This document shows, piece after piece, positions 27,945-37,985 of a DNA stretch of 64,000 bases. Below the pieces are notes generated by a model. That model ran no database searches, was not told the DNA's origin, and saw nothing but the letters and a program-made list of their open reading frames with translations. Source of the stretch: Alistipes sp. (GTDB lineage Bacteria > Bacteroidota > Bacteroidia > Bacteroidales > Rikenellaceae); contig JAFLRR010000005.1 of assembly GCA_022511345.1 (NCBI GenBank), positions 1 to 64,000 on the forward strand, given 5' to 3'. Numbering within the stretch: position 1 is the stretch's first letter; each line of letters starts with the position of its first letter. Both the position numbers and the translations under genes were made by a program.

Positions 27945-29078
27945 TCAGCAGTAGGCCTCGACGTCGGCGCGCGAGATGCTCTCGCCGCTGAGGATGATGA
28001 GCCGCTCGATGACGTTGCGCAGTTCGCGTATGTTGCCGCTCCATTTCATGGCGGCGAGAGCCTCGACGGCTTTGCGCTCTATTCTCTTTGCCGGCAACCC
28101 GTATTCGGCGCAAATGCGCTCGATGAAGTGGTCGACAAGCTCGGGTATGTCCGAGGCGCGTTCGCGCAGCGAGGGCACCTTTATGACGATTACGCCAATG
28201 CGATGGTAGAGGTCCTCGCGGAAGTTGCCGCGGGCTATCTCGTCGCGCAGATTCTTGTTCGTGGCCGCTATCACGCGCACGTCGACCTCGACATCCTTGT
28301 CGCTGCCTACGCGGCTTATGCGGCGCTCCTGAAGCGCGCGCAGAACCTTGGCCTGGGCCGAAAGGGACATGTCGCCGATTTCGTCCATGAAGAGCGTCCC
28401 GCCGTCGGCCTGTTCGAATTTGCCTTTGCGCTGTTTTACGGCCGAGGTGAAGGCTCCGCGCTCGTGGCCGAAGAGTTCGCTCTCGATAAGCTCCGAAGGT
28501 ATGGCGGCGCAGTTGACTTCGACGAACGGCGCCGACGACCGCGAACTCTTGGCATGAAGCCAGCGCGCCACGAGCTCCTTTCCGGTGCCGTTTTCGCCGG
28601 TTATGAGCACGCGGGCCTCGGATGGGGCCACCTTGTCTATGAGCGTGCGCACGTGCGATATTTCGGGCGAAGAGCCAACTATGCGGCCCGCCTGCTGGGG
28701 CGTGGCGCCGCGCTTCTGACGCTGTGTCTGCCGGCGGGGGCGGCGCTCCTGGTCGGAGGGCTCGGCGGCGTTGCGTATGGAGGTCAGCAGACGGTTCATG
28801 TCGACGGGCTTGGTCAGAAAATCCTCGGCTCCGTGCTTCAGCGCGTCGATTGCCGAGTCGAGGGTCGAGTCGGCCGACAGAACGATGAAGGGTATGCCAG
28901 CCTGCGGGACGTCGATGCCGCTGTCGGAGACTATGACGTCGAAGGGTATGCGGCGGCACATCTCGTCGGCCGTGGCTGCATCTTCGGCCGCCTCGGTCGA
29001 GAAGCCCTCGAATTCGAGTCTTTCGCGAAGCGTATTTCGCATACTTTTTGAGTTGTCGAGTATTAAAACCTTAGGCAT
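27945..29078 (-). CDS. NtrC-like sigma-54 activator lacking a DNA-binding domain
   Basis: 377 residues. Receiver domain (1-110) with Asp52 as likely phospho-acceptor; the acidic pocket reads DN rather than DD/DE. AAA+ domain (about 130-350): Walker A GENGTGKE (161-168), a GAFTSA variant (208-213) of the sigma-54-contacting GAFTGA loop, Walker B TLFMDEIGD, and the arginine-finger region. The protein stops at VEAYC, right after the AAA+ lid, with no C-terminal Fis helix-turn-helix; the family usually has about 450 residues. It may act from solution on RpoN holoenzyme, as FlgR does. No kinase is adjacent. A TATATTTG at 29196-29203 on this strand could be its promoter. Confidence 0.85.
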   Translation of the reverse strand: MPKVLILDNSKSMRNTLRERLEFEGFSTEAAEDAATADEMCRRIPFDVIVSDSGIDVPQAGIPFIVLSADSTLDSAIDALKHGAEDFLTKPVDMNRLLTSIRNAAEPSDQERRPRRQTQRQKRGATPQQAGRIVGSSPEISHVRTLIDKVAPSEARVLITGENGTGKELVARWLHAKSSRSSAPFVEVNCAAIPSELIESELFGHERGAFTSAVKQRKGKFEQADGGTLFMDEIGDMSLSAQAKVLRALQERRISRVGSDKDVEVDVRVIAATNKNLRDEIARGNFREDLYHRIGVIVIKVPSLRERASDIPELVDHFIERICAEYGLPAKRIERKAVEALAAMKWSGNIRELRNVIERLIILSGESISRADVEAYC

Positions 29079-29344
29079 GGCTTGCTAAAATGAAAATTTT
29101 ACACTTACTTTGTATTTCCGTAAACGGCCAGGACCGTCTGCTGACAACCTGCCCGACCGGGGGCGGAGAAACCGCCCGAAGCCTGCGGCGTCGGAGCAAA
29201 TATAATAACTTTCCGAACAACGGGGCCGGCGCCGGAATGCGCCGCAGAGAGGGCAAAGACAGCGGTTTTGATTATGAAAACAACCATCCGGCGACACCTG
29301 CGGAGCTACTCGCCGAACCGTGCGGAACATTGAATCGACCCGGT

Positions 29345-30028
29345 ATGGAAAATACTATGAGGAAAAACTATAACAACACCAGACGCAAGCTCTTCCTTCC
29401 CGAATACGGTCGTCATATCCACGAGATGGTCGAATCGCTCATGGAAATAGAGGACCGTCAGGAGCGCAACCGTCAGGCCCGGGCCGTGATAGCGGTCATG
29501 GGCAATCTGAATCCGCTGCTGCGCGATACGGCCGATTTCACGCACAAACTTTGGGATCACCTCTTTATAATGTCCGATTTCAGGCTCGATGTGGACTCTC
29601 CGTATCCGCTGCCGTCGCGTCAGGATTTGACCGTGCAGCCGGCTCGCATGCCATACACGCAGAGCAGAATAGCATACAAGCACTACGGAAAATATGTCCA
29701 CAACGTAATCCGCAGCCTCGAGAACGTGCACGACCAGGAGGATGTGGCCAATGCGATAGACCGCATAGCCCGATACATGCGCACGAAAAGCTATGAATAC
29801 AACCTCGAGCACCCCAACAACGAGGTAATCATAAAAGATATAAAACAGATGTCCGAAGGGACTATCAGTTTGGATGAAAATGCTCTGAACAATCTCCGAA
29901 GCGACTATAAACAGCACTTTACGGCACGTCCGCAAAAGAGCGCCGCCGCAGCCGGCCAGCGCAAGGAGTATCGCAAGAGCGGCAAGAACAACCATCAGAA
30001 AAACTATCGCAGCCGTACAAGACAGTAG
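29345..30028 (+). CDS. DUF4290 protein
   Basis: 227 residues from ATG 29345 (MENTMRKNYN); ATG 29357 is also possible. The longer frame from 29090 runs through GC-rich intergenic DNA and is unlikely. The conserved LFLPEYGRHIHEMVESL and YGKYVHNVIRSL helices mark DUF4290, a Bacteroidota family of unknown function. A basic disordered tail (QRKEYRKSGKNNHQKNYRS) could bind nucleic acid. The 266 bases upstream contain a GGGCGG / CCGCCC hairpin but no clear plus-strand promoter. Confidence 0.8.
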   Translation: MENTMRKNYNNTRRKLFLPEYGRHIHEMVESLMEIEDRQERNRQARAVIAVMGNLNPLLRDTADFTHKLWDHLFIMSDFRLDVDSPYPLPSRQDLTVQPARMPYTQSRIAYKHYGKYVHNVIRSLENVHDQEDVANAIDRIARYMRTKSYEYNLEHPNNEVIIKDIKQMSEGTISLDENALNNLRSDYKQHFTARPQKSAAAAGQRKEYRKSGKNNHQKNYRSRTRQ

Positions 30029-30055
30029 GGCGGAATTTCAATAAATCGACAGACA

Positions 30056-31189
30056 ATGAAGAAATATCTCGTGTTTGCGGCCGTGGCCGCATTCGTATGC
30101 AGTTCCTGCGGTTCGTCAAAGGCCCGCGTTTCGGGACGCTTCATAGGTTCCGATGACAAGACTGTCTATCTCGAGCAGGTGACTCTGTTCGCTCAGCACA
30201 CAATCGACACCGCGACATTGGACAATGCGGGTGCCTACCGTTTCGACATATCCGATTTGAGTTCCACGCCGTCGCTATACAATATAATCTATGCCGGCGA
30301 GCGTATTCCGCTCTTCATCAGCGGAGGCGACAAGATAGATGTCGGCTCTGTGGGCAGCGTGATTCGCAACTATACGGTCGAGGGCTCCGAGGAGTCGTCG
30401 CTGCTGCGCGATTTCTACCGCAGCTATGTCGAGGGCGTGCGCAATCTGGACAAGATAGCATCTTCGCTGCCGGCAGAGGAGGGCGAGGTCCGTCGCGAGA
30501 CGCTCCGCCGATACACCGACGAGTACTACCGAATCAAGCGCGAACAGCTGCGATTCATAATCGAGAACAAGGACCGCATGGCGGCTGTATATGCGCTCTA
30601 CCAGCGTATCCCGGGCGACCCGAATCTGTTCAGCGGCGACGGCGACATAATCTACTACCGCACCGTTGCCGATGCCGTTGCCGAGCGCTATCCCGACTCG
30701 CCGTATGTGCCGGCTCTGCGCAATGAGATTGCCCGCATGGATGCCCGCATCAGCCTCTTCAGAAATGCCGAAGAGTCGCGATTCCCGGATATAGAGATGC
30801 CCGACATGTACGGCCGCAAGATACGACTCTCGTCGCTCGGAGGCAAGGTCGTGCTGCTCGACTTCTGGTCGGCGGCTCTGGGCAACAGCAATGCGCTCAA
30901 CGCCGAACTGAAGGAGATTTACGAGCGGTATGCCGGCGAGGGATTCGAGATTTATCAGGTCTCGGTCGACACGTCGAAGCCCGTGTGGATTTCGGCCGTG
31001 CAGGAGCAGGCGCTGCCGTGGATTTCGGTGTGCGACTTCACCGGCGAGGCTTCGTCGGCCGTGGGTAACTATAATGTGCGCAAGCTGCCTTCGAACTTCC
31101 TCTTCGACAGCGAAGGCAACATTGTCGGAAAGGATTTGTACGGCGCACAGCTCGAGAAGGAGCTGCGCAAGGTAATCAACCGGCGATAA
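30056..31189 (+). CDS. TlpA-like lipoprotein with DUF4369 domain, redox cysteines lost
   Basis: 377 residues. Lipoprotein-type start with a Cys pair (VCSSC, likely Cys18). An N-terminal DUF4369 beta domain (about 22-115), a helical linker, then a thioredoxin/TlpA domain (about 240-377, FPDIEMPDMYGRKIRLSSL). Where active members have FWATWCPPC this protein reads FWSAALGNSN (270-279), so the CXXC is gone and it cannot be a disulfide reductase. The cis-Pro region is kept (VRKLPSNFLFDSEGNI). A binding or scaffold role in the envelope is likely. lpxH follows with no gap. Confidence 0.85.
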   Translation: MKKYLVFAAVAAFVCSSCGSSKARVSGRFIGSDDKTVYLEQVTLFAQHTIDTATLDNAGAYRFDISDLSSTPSLYNIIYAGERIPLFISGGDKIDVGSVGSVIRNYTVEGSEESSLLRDFYRSYVEGVRNLDKIASSLPAEEGEVRRETLRRYTDEYYRIKREQLRFIIENKDRMAAVYALYQRIPGDPNLFSGDGDIIYYRTVADAVAERYPDSPYVPALRNEIARMDARISLFRNAEESRFPDIEMPDMYGRKIRLSSLGGKVVLLDFWSAALGNSNALNAELKEIYERYAGEGFEIYQVSVDTSKPVWISAVQEQALPWISVCDFTGEASSAVGNYNVRKLPSNFLFDSEGNIVGKDLYGAQLEKELRKVINRR

Positions 31190-31921
31190 GTGTATTACTT
31201 CGTATCGGACATACACCTCGGAGCCGGCAGCAAGACCGAGAGAGAGAATACCGAGCGGCGTTTTGTCGAATGGCTCGATGCGGTGTCGGCCGACGCCGGC
31301 AAGATATTCATACTCGGCGATCTGTTCGACTTCTGGTTCGAATACCGCAACGTGGTGCCCAAGGGTTTCGTGCGGACACTGGCCCGGCTGGCCGAGATGA
31401 CCGACAGAGGGGTAGAGATCGTTCTGCTGACCGGCAATCACGACATGTGGGTGCGCGACTACCTTAAGAGCGAGTGCGGCATCGAAATATTCACCTCTCC
31501 GTTGGAGACTGAGCTGTGCGGCCGCAAGATGCTGCTGGCGCATGGCGACAACATGAATGTCGAGCGAAGCAAAATAGGTCTTAGAATCATGAATGCGGTA
31601 TTCCGCTCGCGCGTTCTGCGCTTCCTGTTTTCGTGGCTCGTACATCCCGACCTGGCGCTCAGCTTCGGTAAGTGGTGGAGCGGCTCGTCGCGAAAATCGC
31701 ACGGCGTGCAGGGGCCGGAGTGCACGGAGCCGCTGATAGAGTATGCCCGAAAATATGCCGCAGAGCATCCGGGGGTCGATACATTCATCTTCGGGCACAT
31801 GCACCTTATGCACGACTGCAGCGAGGGCGATATGCGTACGATTTTCCTCGGCTGCTGGCAGAATGAACCTTCGTGCGCCGCAATGGACGGCGACGGAAAC
31901 ATAACCCTTAAGAGGATATAG
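31190..31921 (+). CDS. lpxH: UDP-2,3-diacylglucosamine diphosphatase
   Basis: 243 residues. It hydrolyses UDP-2,3-diacylglucosamine to lipid X and UMP in lipid A synthesis, peripheral to the inner membrane. Calcineurin-type metal motifs are complete: [24 protein letters not shown] and FGHMH. The start is a GTG directly after the upstream TAA, giving (M)[10 protein letters not shown]; no ATG fits the conserved N-terminus. thyA begins 1 nt after the stop. Confidence 0.92.
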   Translation: MYYFVSDIHLGAGSKTERENTERRFVEWLDAVSADAGKIFILGDLFDFWFEYRNVVPKGFVRTLARLAEMTDRGVEIVLLTGNHDMWVRDYLKSECGIEIFTSPLETELCGRKMLLAHGDNMNVERSKIGLRIMNAVFRSRVLRFLFSWLVHPDLALSFGKWWSGSSRKSHGVQGPECTEPLIEYARKYAAEHPGVDTFIFGHMHLMHDCSEGDMRTIFLGCWQNEPSCAAMDGDGNITLKRI

Positions 31922-31922
31922 C

Positions 31923-32825
31923 ATGAAACAGTATCTCGACCTTCTGCAGCGCATAGCAACCGAAGGCTCGGTGCGCGGCGACCGTACAGGAACGGGAACG
32001 CGCAGCGTGTTCGGACATCAGATGCGTTTCGATTTGAGCGAGGGATTCCCTCTGCTGACCACCAAGACGATGTTCCTGAAGGGCATAATTCACGAGCTGC
32101 TGTGGTTCCTTGCGGGGGATACGAACATCAAATACCTTGTAGACAACGGAGTGCACATATGGGACAGCGACGCATACCGCTACTACGGCGAGTTGTGCGC
32201 CCGCCACGGCGTTCTGAGTCTGCTCGACAAGGAGGCATTCGTTCAGGCAGTCAGAGAGGGCGCCGAGTCGCCCATAGACGGCTACCGCTTCGGCGACCTG
32301 AACCGCGTCTACGGATGTCAGTGGCGCTCGTGGCTCTGCCCCGACGGCAGGACCATAGACCAGATAAGCCGTGCGGTGGAGACGATAAGGAACAATCCCG
32401 AATCGCGCCGAATAATAGTCTCGGCGTGGAATGTGGCCGATGTCGACGAAATGGCTCTGCCGCCGTGTCACGTGCTCTTTCAGTTCTATGTCGCCGAAGG
32501 GCGTCTGTCGTGCCAGCTCTACCAGCGTAGCGCCGACACTTTCCTGGGAGTGCCGTTCAACATTGCGTCGTACGCTCTGCTGACGATGATGATGGCGCAG
32601 GTGTGCGGATTGCAGCCCGGCGACTTCGTTCATACGATAGGCGATGCCCACATCTATCTGACGCATTCGGACCAGGTTGCCGAGCAGCTGTCGCGCACGC
32701 CGCGCACGTTGCCGAAGATGAGGCTGAATGCAGAGCGCAAGTCGCTTTTCGACTTCCGATTCGAGGATTTCACTCTCGAGGGCTACGACCCGTGGCCTGC
32801 AATCAAGGCGCCGCTCGCCTTTTAA
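31923..32825 (+). CDS. thyA: Thymidylate synthase
   Basis: 300 residues. It methylates dUMP to dTMP using methylene-tetrahydrofolate. N-terminal [12 protein letters not shown], catalytic Cys in [11 protein letters not shown], the dUMP-binding segment [20 protein letters not shown], and the C-terminal folate region are all present. It belongs to the lpxH-thyA-folA run. Because it consumes reduced folate, pairing with folA is functional. Confidence 0.97.
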   Translation: MKQYLDLLQRIATEGSVRGDRTGTGTRSVFGHQMRFDLSEGFPLLTTKTMFLKGIIHELLWFLAGDTNIKYLVDNGVHIWDSDAYRYYGELCARHGVLSLLDKEAFVQAVREGAESPIDGYRFGDLNRVYGCQWRSWLCPDGRTIDQISRAVETIRNNPESRRIIVSAWNVADVDEMALPPCHVLFQFYVAEGRLSCQLYQRSADTFLGVPFNIASYALLTMMMAQVCGLQPGDFVHTIGDAHIYLTHSDQVAEQLSRTPRTLPKMRLNAERKSLFDFRFEDFTLEGYDPWPAIKAPLAF

Positions 32826-32838
32826 CCTGCCGGGTATT

Positions 32839-33321
32839 ATGCTGAGTATAATCGTTGCCGTGGCGTCGAACGGCGTGATAGGAGACAACAACGGCCTGCT
32901 GTGGCACATAGGCGAGGATATGCGCTACTTCAAGCGTGTCACCTCGGGACATCCGGTGGTAATGGGCCGCAAGACCTACGAATCGCTCGGCCGGCCGCTG
33001 CCGGGGCGCGACAATGTGGTCATAACACGCAGCGACATTGAAATCGAAGGCTGCCGCGTGGCACACTCGCTGGCCGAGGCTGTTGCGCCGTTTGCGGCCG
33101 ATGCGGAGGTGTTCATAATAGGCGGGGCGCAGATCTATGCCGAGGCTCTGCCTGTGGCCGACAGGCTGTATATAACACGTGTCGGTCGCGAGTATAAGGG
33201 CGACACCTCGTTTCCGGAGTATGACGAAAGCTGCTGGCGGCTGGTATCGGCCGAAAGGTTCAAATGCGGCGAGAAGTTCGATGCTCCGTTCGCATTCGAG
33301 GTATACGAACGGGTGAAGTAG
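32839..33321 (+). CDS. folA: Dihydrofolate reductase
   Basis: 160 residues from ATG 32839 (MLSIIVAVASNGVIGDNNGLLW). It reduces dihydrofolate with NADPH, recycling the product of ThyA. The folate/NADPH signatures VIGDNNGLLWHIGEDMRYFK, VVMGRKTYES and EVFIIGGAQIY are intact. It lies 13 nt after thyA and is closed by a terminator shared with the convergent glycosyltransferase gene. Confidence 0.96.
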   Translation: MLSIIVAVASNGVIGDNNGLLWHIGEDMRYFKRVTSGHPVVMGRKTYESLGRPLPGRDNVVITRSDIEIEGCRVAHSLAEAVAPFAADAEVFIIGGAQIYAEALPVADRLYITRVGREYKGDTSFPEYDESCWRLVSAERFKCGEKFDAPFAFEVYERVK

Positions 33322-33342
33322 AGCGGATTTTGCTGAATGTAT

Positions 33343-33372
33343 GGCGGGAGGAGACTCTCGCCCTATTTTTTT
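33343..33372 (+). terminator. folA terminator
   Basis: An 8-bp stem (GGCGGGAG / CTCTCGCC, one G-U) with a GAGA loop is followed by T7 at 33366-33372. It overlaps the 3' end of the convergent gene. Confidence 0.85.
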
Positions 33373-34268
33373 GAGAAGAGACCTTGGGATATTCTGCGGC
33401 GCATGCGCACGACGTATGCGGCCCTGGAGAGTTTGAGGGTTGCGGCATAGCATGCGGCGATTGCGGCCGTGGCAATCCATTTGAAAATCTCGAGCGTGAA
33501 AGCACGCGCCACTCTGCGCTCAGCCTCCGCGCGAAGTCGCTGCGTGGCGCCGACACCGCGGTAGAGGCGGTCGAAATAGTCGTCGGTGAGCTTCTCGGGC
33601 GGGATTATGTGATACATCACGGCCCTCGGCACGTACAGACATTTCACTCCCATTCTGGCCAGACGTGCGAACAGGTCGCTCTCCTCGCCGCCGGTCAGAC
33701 TCGCTCCCGAGCGGCCGAGCGAGGTGTCGAAGAGCCCGCAGCGCTCTATTGTCGCGCGGCGCAGGGCCATGTTGCCGCCACCGGGTATGCGGCCTGCCGG
33801 AAATTCGCGAATCTTATCTCCCAAATCTATCGGGTTGGCTATGGCCTGCTCGGTCCACCGCGACATCCATGCCGGGCGGCCGGCAGGGTAGCGGGCGATG
33901 ATGCGGCCTCCGGCAGAGCCCGCCTCGGGGTGCCGGTCGAAAAGGTCGGTATAGGCGCTGATGAAATCGGGGCAGATGCACTCGTCGTCGTCGATGATTG
34001 CGATATACTCGCCACGGCTGTGCTCTATGCCGCAGTTGCGGGCGTGAGAGAGACCCTGACGGGATTCGTGCACTAAGCGCAGCTGGAATGAGGCGTGGCT
34101 TGCAGCAAATTCGGCGAATCTTGCAGCGGTGTCGTCCGTAGAGTTGTTGTCGACGACTATGCACTCCCACTCGTCGCGCGGGGCGGTCTGTGTCACGACA
34201 GACTCCAGCGCGCGGAGAAGCCATGCAGAGCGGTTGTAGGTCGCAATTATAAGCGAGAGACGCGGCAT
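33363..34268 (-). CDS. Family 2 glycosyltransferase
   Basis: 301 residues. GT-A fold: LSLIIATYNRSAWLLRALESV at the start, nucleotide-binding VDNNSTDDT, and the metal-binding IIDDDE motif near residue 95; the acceptor-side region carries GGEESDLFARL. A C-terminal hydrophobic stretch (WIATAAIAACYAATL) may associate with the membrane. The sugar and acceptor are unknown. The ruvB stop is 6 nt upstream, so it is the last gene of the thrS-infC-ruvB run. Confidence 0.87.
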   Translation of the reverse strand: MPRLSLIIATYNRSAWLLRALESVVTQTAPRDEWECIVVDNNSTDDTAARFAEFAASHASFQLRLVHESRQGLSHARNCGIEHSRGEYIAIIDDDECICPDFISAYTDLFDRHPEAGSAGGRIIARYPAGRPAWMSRWTEQAIANPIDLGDKIREFPAGRIPGGGNMALRRATIERCGLFDTSLGRSGASLTGGEESDLFARLARMGVKCLYVPRAVMYHIIPPEKLTDDYFDRLYRGVGATQRLRAEAERRVARAFTLEIFKWIATAAIAACYAATLKLSRAAYVVRMRRRISQGLFSKK

Positions 34269-34274
34269 GTTCTG

Positions 34275-35291
34275 CTAAAACAGAGAGCCCGTGTCGCCTG
34301 CAGGCGAGGCGAGGCCCAGATGCGTGTATGCCAGTTCGGTAGCCTCGCGGCCGCGGGGCGTGCGCTTGATGAAGCCCTCCTTAATGAGGAACGGTTCGTA
34401 GACATCCTCGATGGTGCCGGCATCCTCGCCCACGGCAGTAGCTACGGTGTTTAGACCCACGGGGCCGCCCTTGAACTTTTCGATTATGGTGTGCAGGATG
34501 CGGTTGTCCATGCGGTCCAGACCGCGCGAGTCGATGTTCAGGGCACGGAGAGCTATGCGCGTAATTTCGAGGTCGATGTGCCCCTCGCCCTTGACCATCG
34601 CGAAGTCGCGGACGCGGCGCAGCAGCGCATTGGCGATACGGGGCGTGCCGCGTGAGCGCATGGCTGTCTCGAGGGCGGCATCGTCGTCGATGGAAATGTC
34701 GAGAATGCGGGCCGAGCGCTTGACGATGCGGGCCAGCACGTCGGTGTCGTAGTACTCCAGATGGCACTGTATGCCGAAGCGCGCACGCAATGGCGAGGTG
34801 AGCAGTCCGCTGCGAGTGGTGGCTCCGATGAGGGTGAAGGGCGCGAGTTCGATTTGAATCGAGCGCGCCGAAGGGCCCTTGTCCAAAACGATGTCGATTT
34901 TGTAATCCTCCATGGCCGAGTAGAGGTACTCTTCAACGACGGGACTCAGGCGGTGAATCTCGTCGATGAAGAGTACGTCGCCCGGATTGAGGTTGGTCAG
35001 AAGACCTGCCAGGTCGCCAGGCTTGTCGAGCACGGGACCCGATGTGACCCGCAGCTGAGCATTCATCTCGTGGGCGATGATGTTCGCCAGCGTGGTCTTG
35101 CCCAGTCCCGGAGGACCGTGCAGCAGCACGTGGTCGAGCGAATCGCCGCGCATGAGCGCAGCCTTGATGAAGATGCGCAGGTTGTCGACAATCTTGTCCT
35201 GACCGGCAAAATTCTCGAGCTCCAGCGGTCGGATTTTGTTCTCGAACTCGCTGTCGGTCTCGATGTTGCGTATGTTTCTGACCTCGGACAT
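34275..35291 (-). CDS. ruvB: Holliday junction branch-migration ATPase RuvB
   Basis: 338 residues. The hexameric AAA+ motor works with RuvA. Walker [14 protein letters not shown], Walker [10 protein letters not shown], sensor [17 protein letters not shown] and the C-terminal winged-helix ([24 protein letters not shown]) are complete. It follows infC by 16 nt in the same direction, in the place where rpmI-rplT is found in many bacteria. Confidence 0.97.
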   Translation of the reverse strand: MSEVRNIRNIETDSEFENKIRPLELENFAGQDKIVDNLRIFIKAALMRGDSLDHVLLHGPPGLGKTTLANIIAHEMNAQLRVTSGPVLDKPGDLAGLLTNLNPGDVLFIDEIHRLSPVVEEYLYSAMEDYKIDIVLDKGPSARSIQIELAPFTLIGATTRSGLLTSPLRARFGIQCHLEYYDTDVLARIVKRSARILDISIDDDAALETAMRSRGTPRIANALLRRVRDFAMVKGEGHIDLEITRIALRALNIDSRGLDRMDNRILHTIIEKFKGGPVGLNTVATAVGEDAGTIEDVYEPFLIKEGFIKRTPRGREATELAYTHLGLASPAGDTGSLF

Positions 35292-35307
35292 GCGTTTTGT
35301 GGCCGGT

Positions 35308-35931
35308 TTACTGCTTCTTGCCCTTAGGTGCCAGAATCATGTTCATCTTCTTGCCCTCGAGGGTCGGCATGAGCTCGACCTTGGCAATCTCCTCGAGGTC
35401 GGTAGCGAAGCGCAGCAGAAGAATCTCGCCCTGCTCCTTGAAGACTATCGAGCGGCCGCGGAAGAAGACATAGGCCTTGACCTTCGCGCCCTCCTTGATG
35501 AAATTCTCGGCGTGTTTGAGCTTGAAGTTGTAGTCGTGGTCGTCGGTCTGCGGACCGAAACGAATCTCCTTGATTACCACCTTGACCTGCTTGGCTTTGA
35601 TCTCCTTGGCTTTGCGCTTCTGGTGGTAGAGGAATTTGCTGTAGTCGGCAATGCGGCACACGGGAGGATCGGCCTTGGGCGATATCTCGATAAGGTCGAG
35701 CTCCATGTCGTCGGCCATGCGGAGCGCTTCGCGAATCGAAAGCACTACGGGCTGCTCGACATTGTCGCCTACGACACGAACCTGCGGAGCCGTTATCTCC
35801 TCGTTGATGCGGTAGAGGTTGTCTCCGTCTTTCTGAGGATTGCGGCCGCGACCCTGAAAGCCGGGCCGGTTTTGCTGCGTGTTATTCCCCGAAACAGCCG
35901 GTTTCGGACGGAATGGACGTGGAGTTGCGAT
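35308..35931 (-). CDS. infC: Translation initiation factor IF-3, apparent AUC start
   Basis: 207 residues if translation starts at the AUC codon 35931-35929 ([10 protein letters not shown]..). IF-3 keeps the 30S subunit free and checks the start codon. The reading frame is open from a TAA at 35943-35941. The only codons before the AUC are TTA, AAA and GCT. No ATG, GTG or TTG occurs until the GTG at 35745, which lies inside the conserved N-domain (RINEEI..VRVVGDN come before it) and cannot be the true start. E. coli infC uses AUU, giving self-regulation through IF-3 proofreading; this looks like the same device. A 40-residue N-terminal extension precedes the N-domain. C-domain [20 protein letters not shown] is normal. 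Confidence 0.88.
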   Translation of the reverse strand: MATPRPFRPKPAVSGNNTQQNRPGFQGRGRNPQKDGDNLYRINEEITAPQVRVVGDNVEQPVVLSIREALRMADDMELDLIEISPKADPPVCRIADYSKFLYHQKRKAKEIKAKQVKVVIKEIRFGPQTDDHDYNFKLKHAENFIKEGAKVKAYVFFRGRSIVFKEQGEILLLRFATDLEEIAKVELMPTLEGKKMNMILAPKGKKQ

Positions 35932-35962
35932 AGCTTTTAATTATTTAGTGGTTTGTAACTGT

Positions 35963-37912
35963 TTATGCCTGCATTTTGTTGGCTTCGGTCTCCTCGTGGA
36001 CGAGGTCGGCGATAAACTGGCAGAATCCGTCGAGCGTCATCTGGCCCTTGTCGCCTTCGCCCTGGGCTCGCACCGAGACGAGTCGCTCGGCAGCCTCCTT
36101 CTCGCCCACGATGAGCAGGTAGGGGATGCGCTTGAGCTCGTTGTCGCGAATCTTGCGGCCGATTTTCTCGTTGCGGTCGTCGACCTGTGCGCGTACGTCG
36201 CGGCGGTTAAGGTATGCCGAGACCTCCTGGGCGTAGTCGTTGAATCGCTCCGAGATGGGCAGAATGACAACCTGGTCGGGCGAGAGCCACAGCGGGAACT
36301 TGCCGCCGGTGTGCTCGAGCAGCACGGCCACGAAGCGCTCCATCGAGCCGAACGGCGCGCGGTGAATCATGATGGGGCGGTGCAGCTTGTCGTCGGCGCC
36401 CTTGTAGGTCAAATCGAAGCGCTCGGGCAGGTTGTAGTCCACCTGGATGGTGCCCAGCTGCCACTTGCGGCCGATGGCGTCCTTGACCATGAAGTCCAGC
36501 TTGGGGCCGTAGAATGCGGCCTCGCCGTACTCGACGACGGTGTTCAGACCCTTCTCCTTGGCTGCGGTGATGATGGCGTTCTCGGCCTTCTCCCAGTTCT
36601 CGTCGGTACCGATGTACTTCTCCTTGTTGTTGGGGTCGCGCAGCGATATCTGAGCCGTGTAGTTGTCGAACTTGAGCGTGCGGAAGATGTAGAGCACGAT
36701 GTCGATGACCTTCTTGAACTCGTCGAGCAGCTGGTCGGGACGCACGAACATGTGGGCGTCGTCTTGCGTGAAGCCGCGCACGCGGGTCAGTCCGTGAAGC
36801 TCGCCCGACTGTTCGTAGCGGTAGACGGTTCCGAACTCGGCCAGACGCACCGGCAGGTCCTTGTACGAGCGGGGCTTGTACTTGTAAATCTCGCAGTGGT
36901 GCGGGCAGTTCATCGGTTTGAGCAGGAACTCCTCGCCCTCGTCAGGAGTGTGGATGGGCTGGAACGAATCCTTGCCGTATTTTGCGTAGTGGCCCGAAGT
37001 CACATAGAGCTCTTTGTTGCCGATGTGGGGCGTGATGACCTGCTGGTAGCCGTACTCTTTCTGCACGCCGCGCAGGAACTGCTCCAGACGGTCGCGCAGC
37101 GCGGCGCCCTTGGGCAGCCACAGCGGAAGACCCTGGCCGACGCGCTGCGAGAAGTGGAACAGCTCCAGCTCCTTGCCCAGTTTGCGGTGGTCGCGCTTCT
37201 TGGCCTCCTCCATCATTGCCAGATACTCGTCGAGCATCGACTTCTTGGGGAAGGATATGCCGTAGATGCGCGTGAGCATCTTATTCTTCTCGTTGCCGCG
37301 CCAGTAGGCTCCGGCCACCGACGTCAGCTTCACGGCCTTGATGTAGCCCGTATTGGGGATGTGCGGACCGCGGCACAGGTCGGTGAAGGCGCCGTTGGTG
37401 TAGAATGAGATGGTGCCGTCCTCGAGGTCGTTGATGAGTTCGACCTTGTAGTTCTCGCCCTTGTCGGTGAAGGTCTTCAGTGCGTCGGCCTTGGCCACCT
37501 CGGTGCGAATCAGAGGCTCCTTGCCGCGAGCCAGCTCGACCATCTTGTCCTCGATTTTCTGAAGGTCGGATTCGGTGATGGCTACGGGCGAGTCGACGTC
37601 GTAGTAGAATCCGTTTTCGATAGCGGGGCCTATGCCGAACTTTATGCCGGGATAGAGCTCCGTCAGCGCCTCGGCCAGCAGGTGCGACGATGTGTGCCAG
37701 AAGGCGTGCTTGCCCTCGTCGTCGTCCCACTTGTAGAATTTCACGGAGGCATCTTCATCTATGGCGCGGGTCATGTCGACGGTTGCGCCGTTGACCGAAG
37801 CGGCCAGAGAGTCGGCAGCTAAACGAGGGCTGATGCTCTCCGCGATTCGGTACGCGGTAATCCCTTTTTCGAACTCCTTGACGGAGCCGTCGGGAAATGT
37901 GATTTTAATCAT
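35963..37912 (-). CDS. thrS: Threonyl-tRNA synthetase
   Basis: 649 residues from ATG 37912 ([14 protein letters not shown]). N-terminal TGS domain, editing domain ([11 protein letters not shown] and C-terminal RGPHIP), class II core with motif 2 ([19 protein letters not shown]) and the zinc ligands Cys in [10 protein letters not shown] plus two His, then the anticodon-binding domain ([17 protein letters not shown]). It charges tRNA-Thr and clears Ser-tRNA-Thr. infC follows 31 nt later, an order conserved in many bacteria. Confidence 0.96.
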   Translation of the reverse strand: MIKITFPDGSVKEFEKGITAYRIAESISPRLAADSLAASVNGATVDMTRAIDEDASVKFYKWDDDEGKHAFWHTSSHLLAEALTELYPGIKFGIGPAIENGFYYDVDSPVAITESDLQKIEDKMVELARGKEPLIRTEVAKADALKTFTDKGENYKVELINDLEDGTISFYTNGAFTDLCRGPHIPNTGYIKAVKLTSVAGAYWRGNEKNKMLTRIYGISFPKKSMLDEYLAMMEEAKKRDHRKLGKELELFHFSQRVGQGLPLWLPKGAALRDRLEQFLRGVQKEYGYQQVITPHIGNKELYVTSGHYAKYGKDSFQPIHTPDEGEEFLLKPMNCPHHCEIYKYKPRSYKDLPVRLAEFGTVYRYEQSGELHGLTRVRGFTQDDAHMFVRPDQLLDEFKKVIDIVLYIFRTLKFDNYTAQISLRDPNNKEKYIGTDENWEKAENAIITAAKEKGLNTVVEYGEAAFYGPKLDFMVKDAIGRKWQLGTIQVDYNLPERFDLTYKGADDKLHRPIMIHRAPFGSMERFVAVLLEHTGGKFPLWLSPDQVVILPISERFNDYAQEVSAYLNRRDVRAQVDDRNEKIGRKIRDNELKRIPYLLIVGEKEAAERLVSVRAQGEGDKGQMTLDGFCQFIADLVHEETEANKMQA

Positions 37913-37985
37913 TGCTTTTATTCGTTTTTTCAAATCCTCCCTCTTTCCGCAATACGAGACGGCCCGGAGGGACGGATTCGGGTTT

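Noticed and set aside
25684..28959. 1091-codon minus-strand open frame across ppiD and part of the sigma-54 activator
   Set aside because: Antisense to ppiD and out of frame with the real activator; no recognisable domain.
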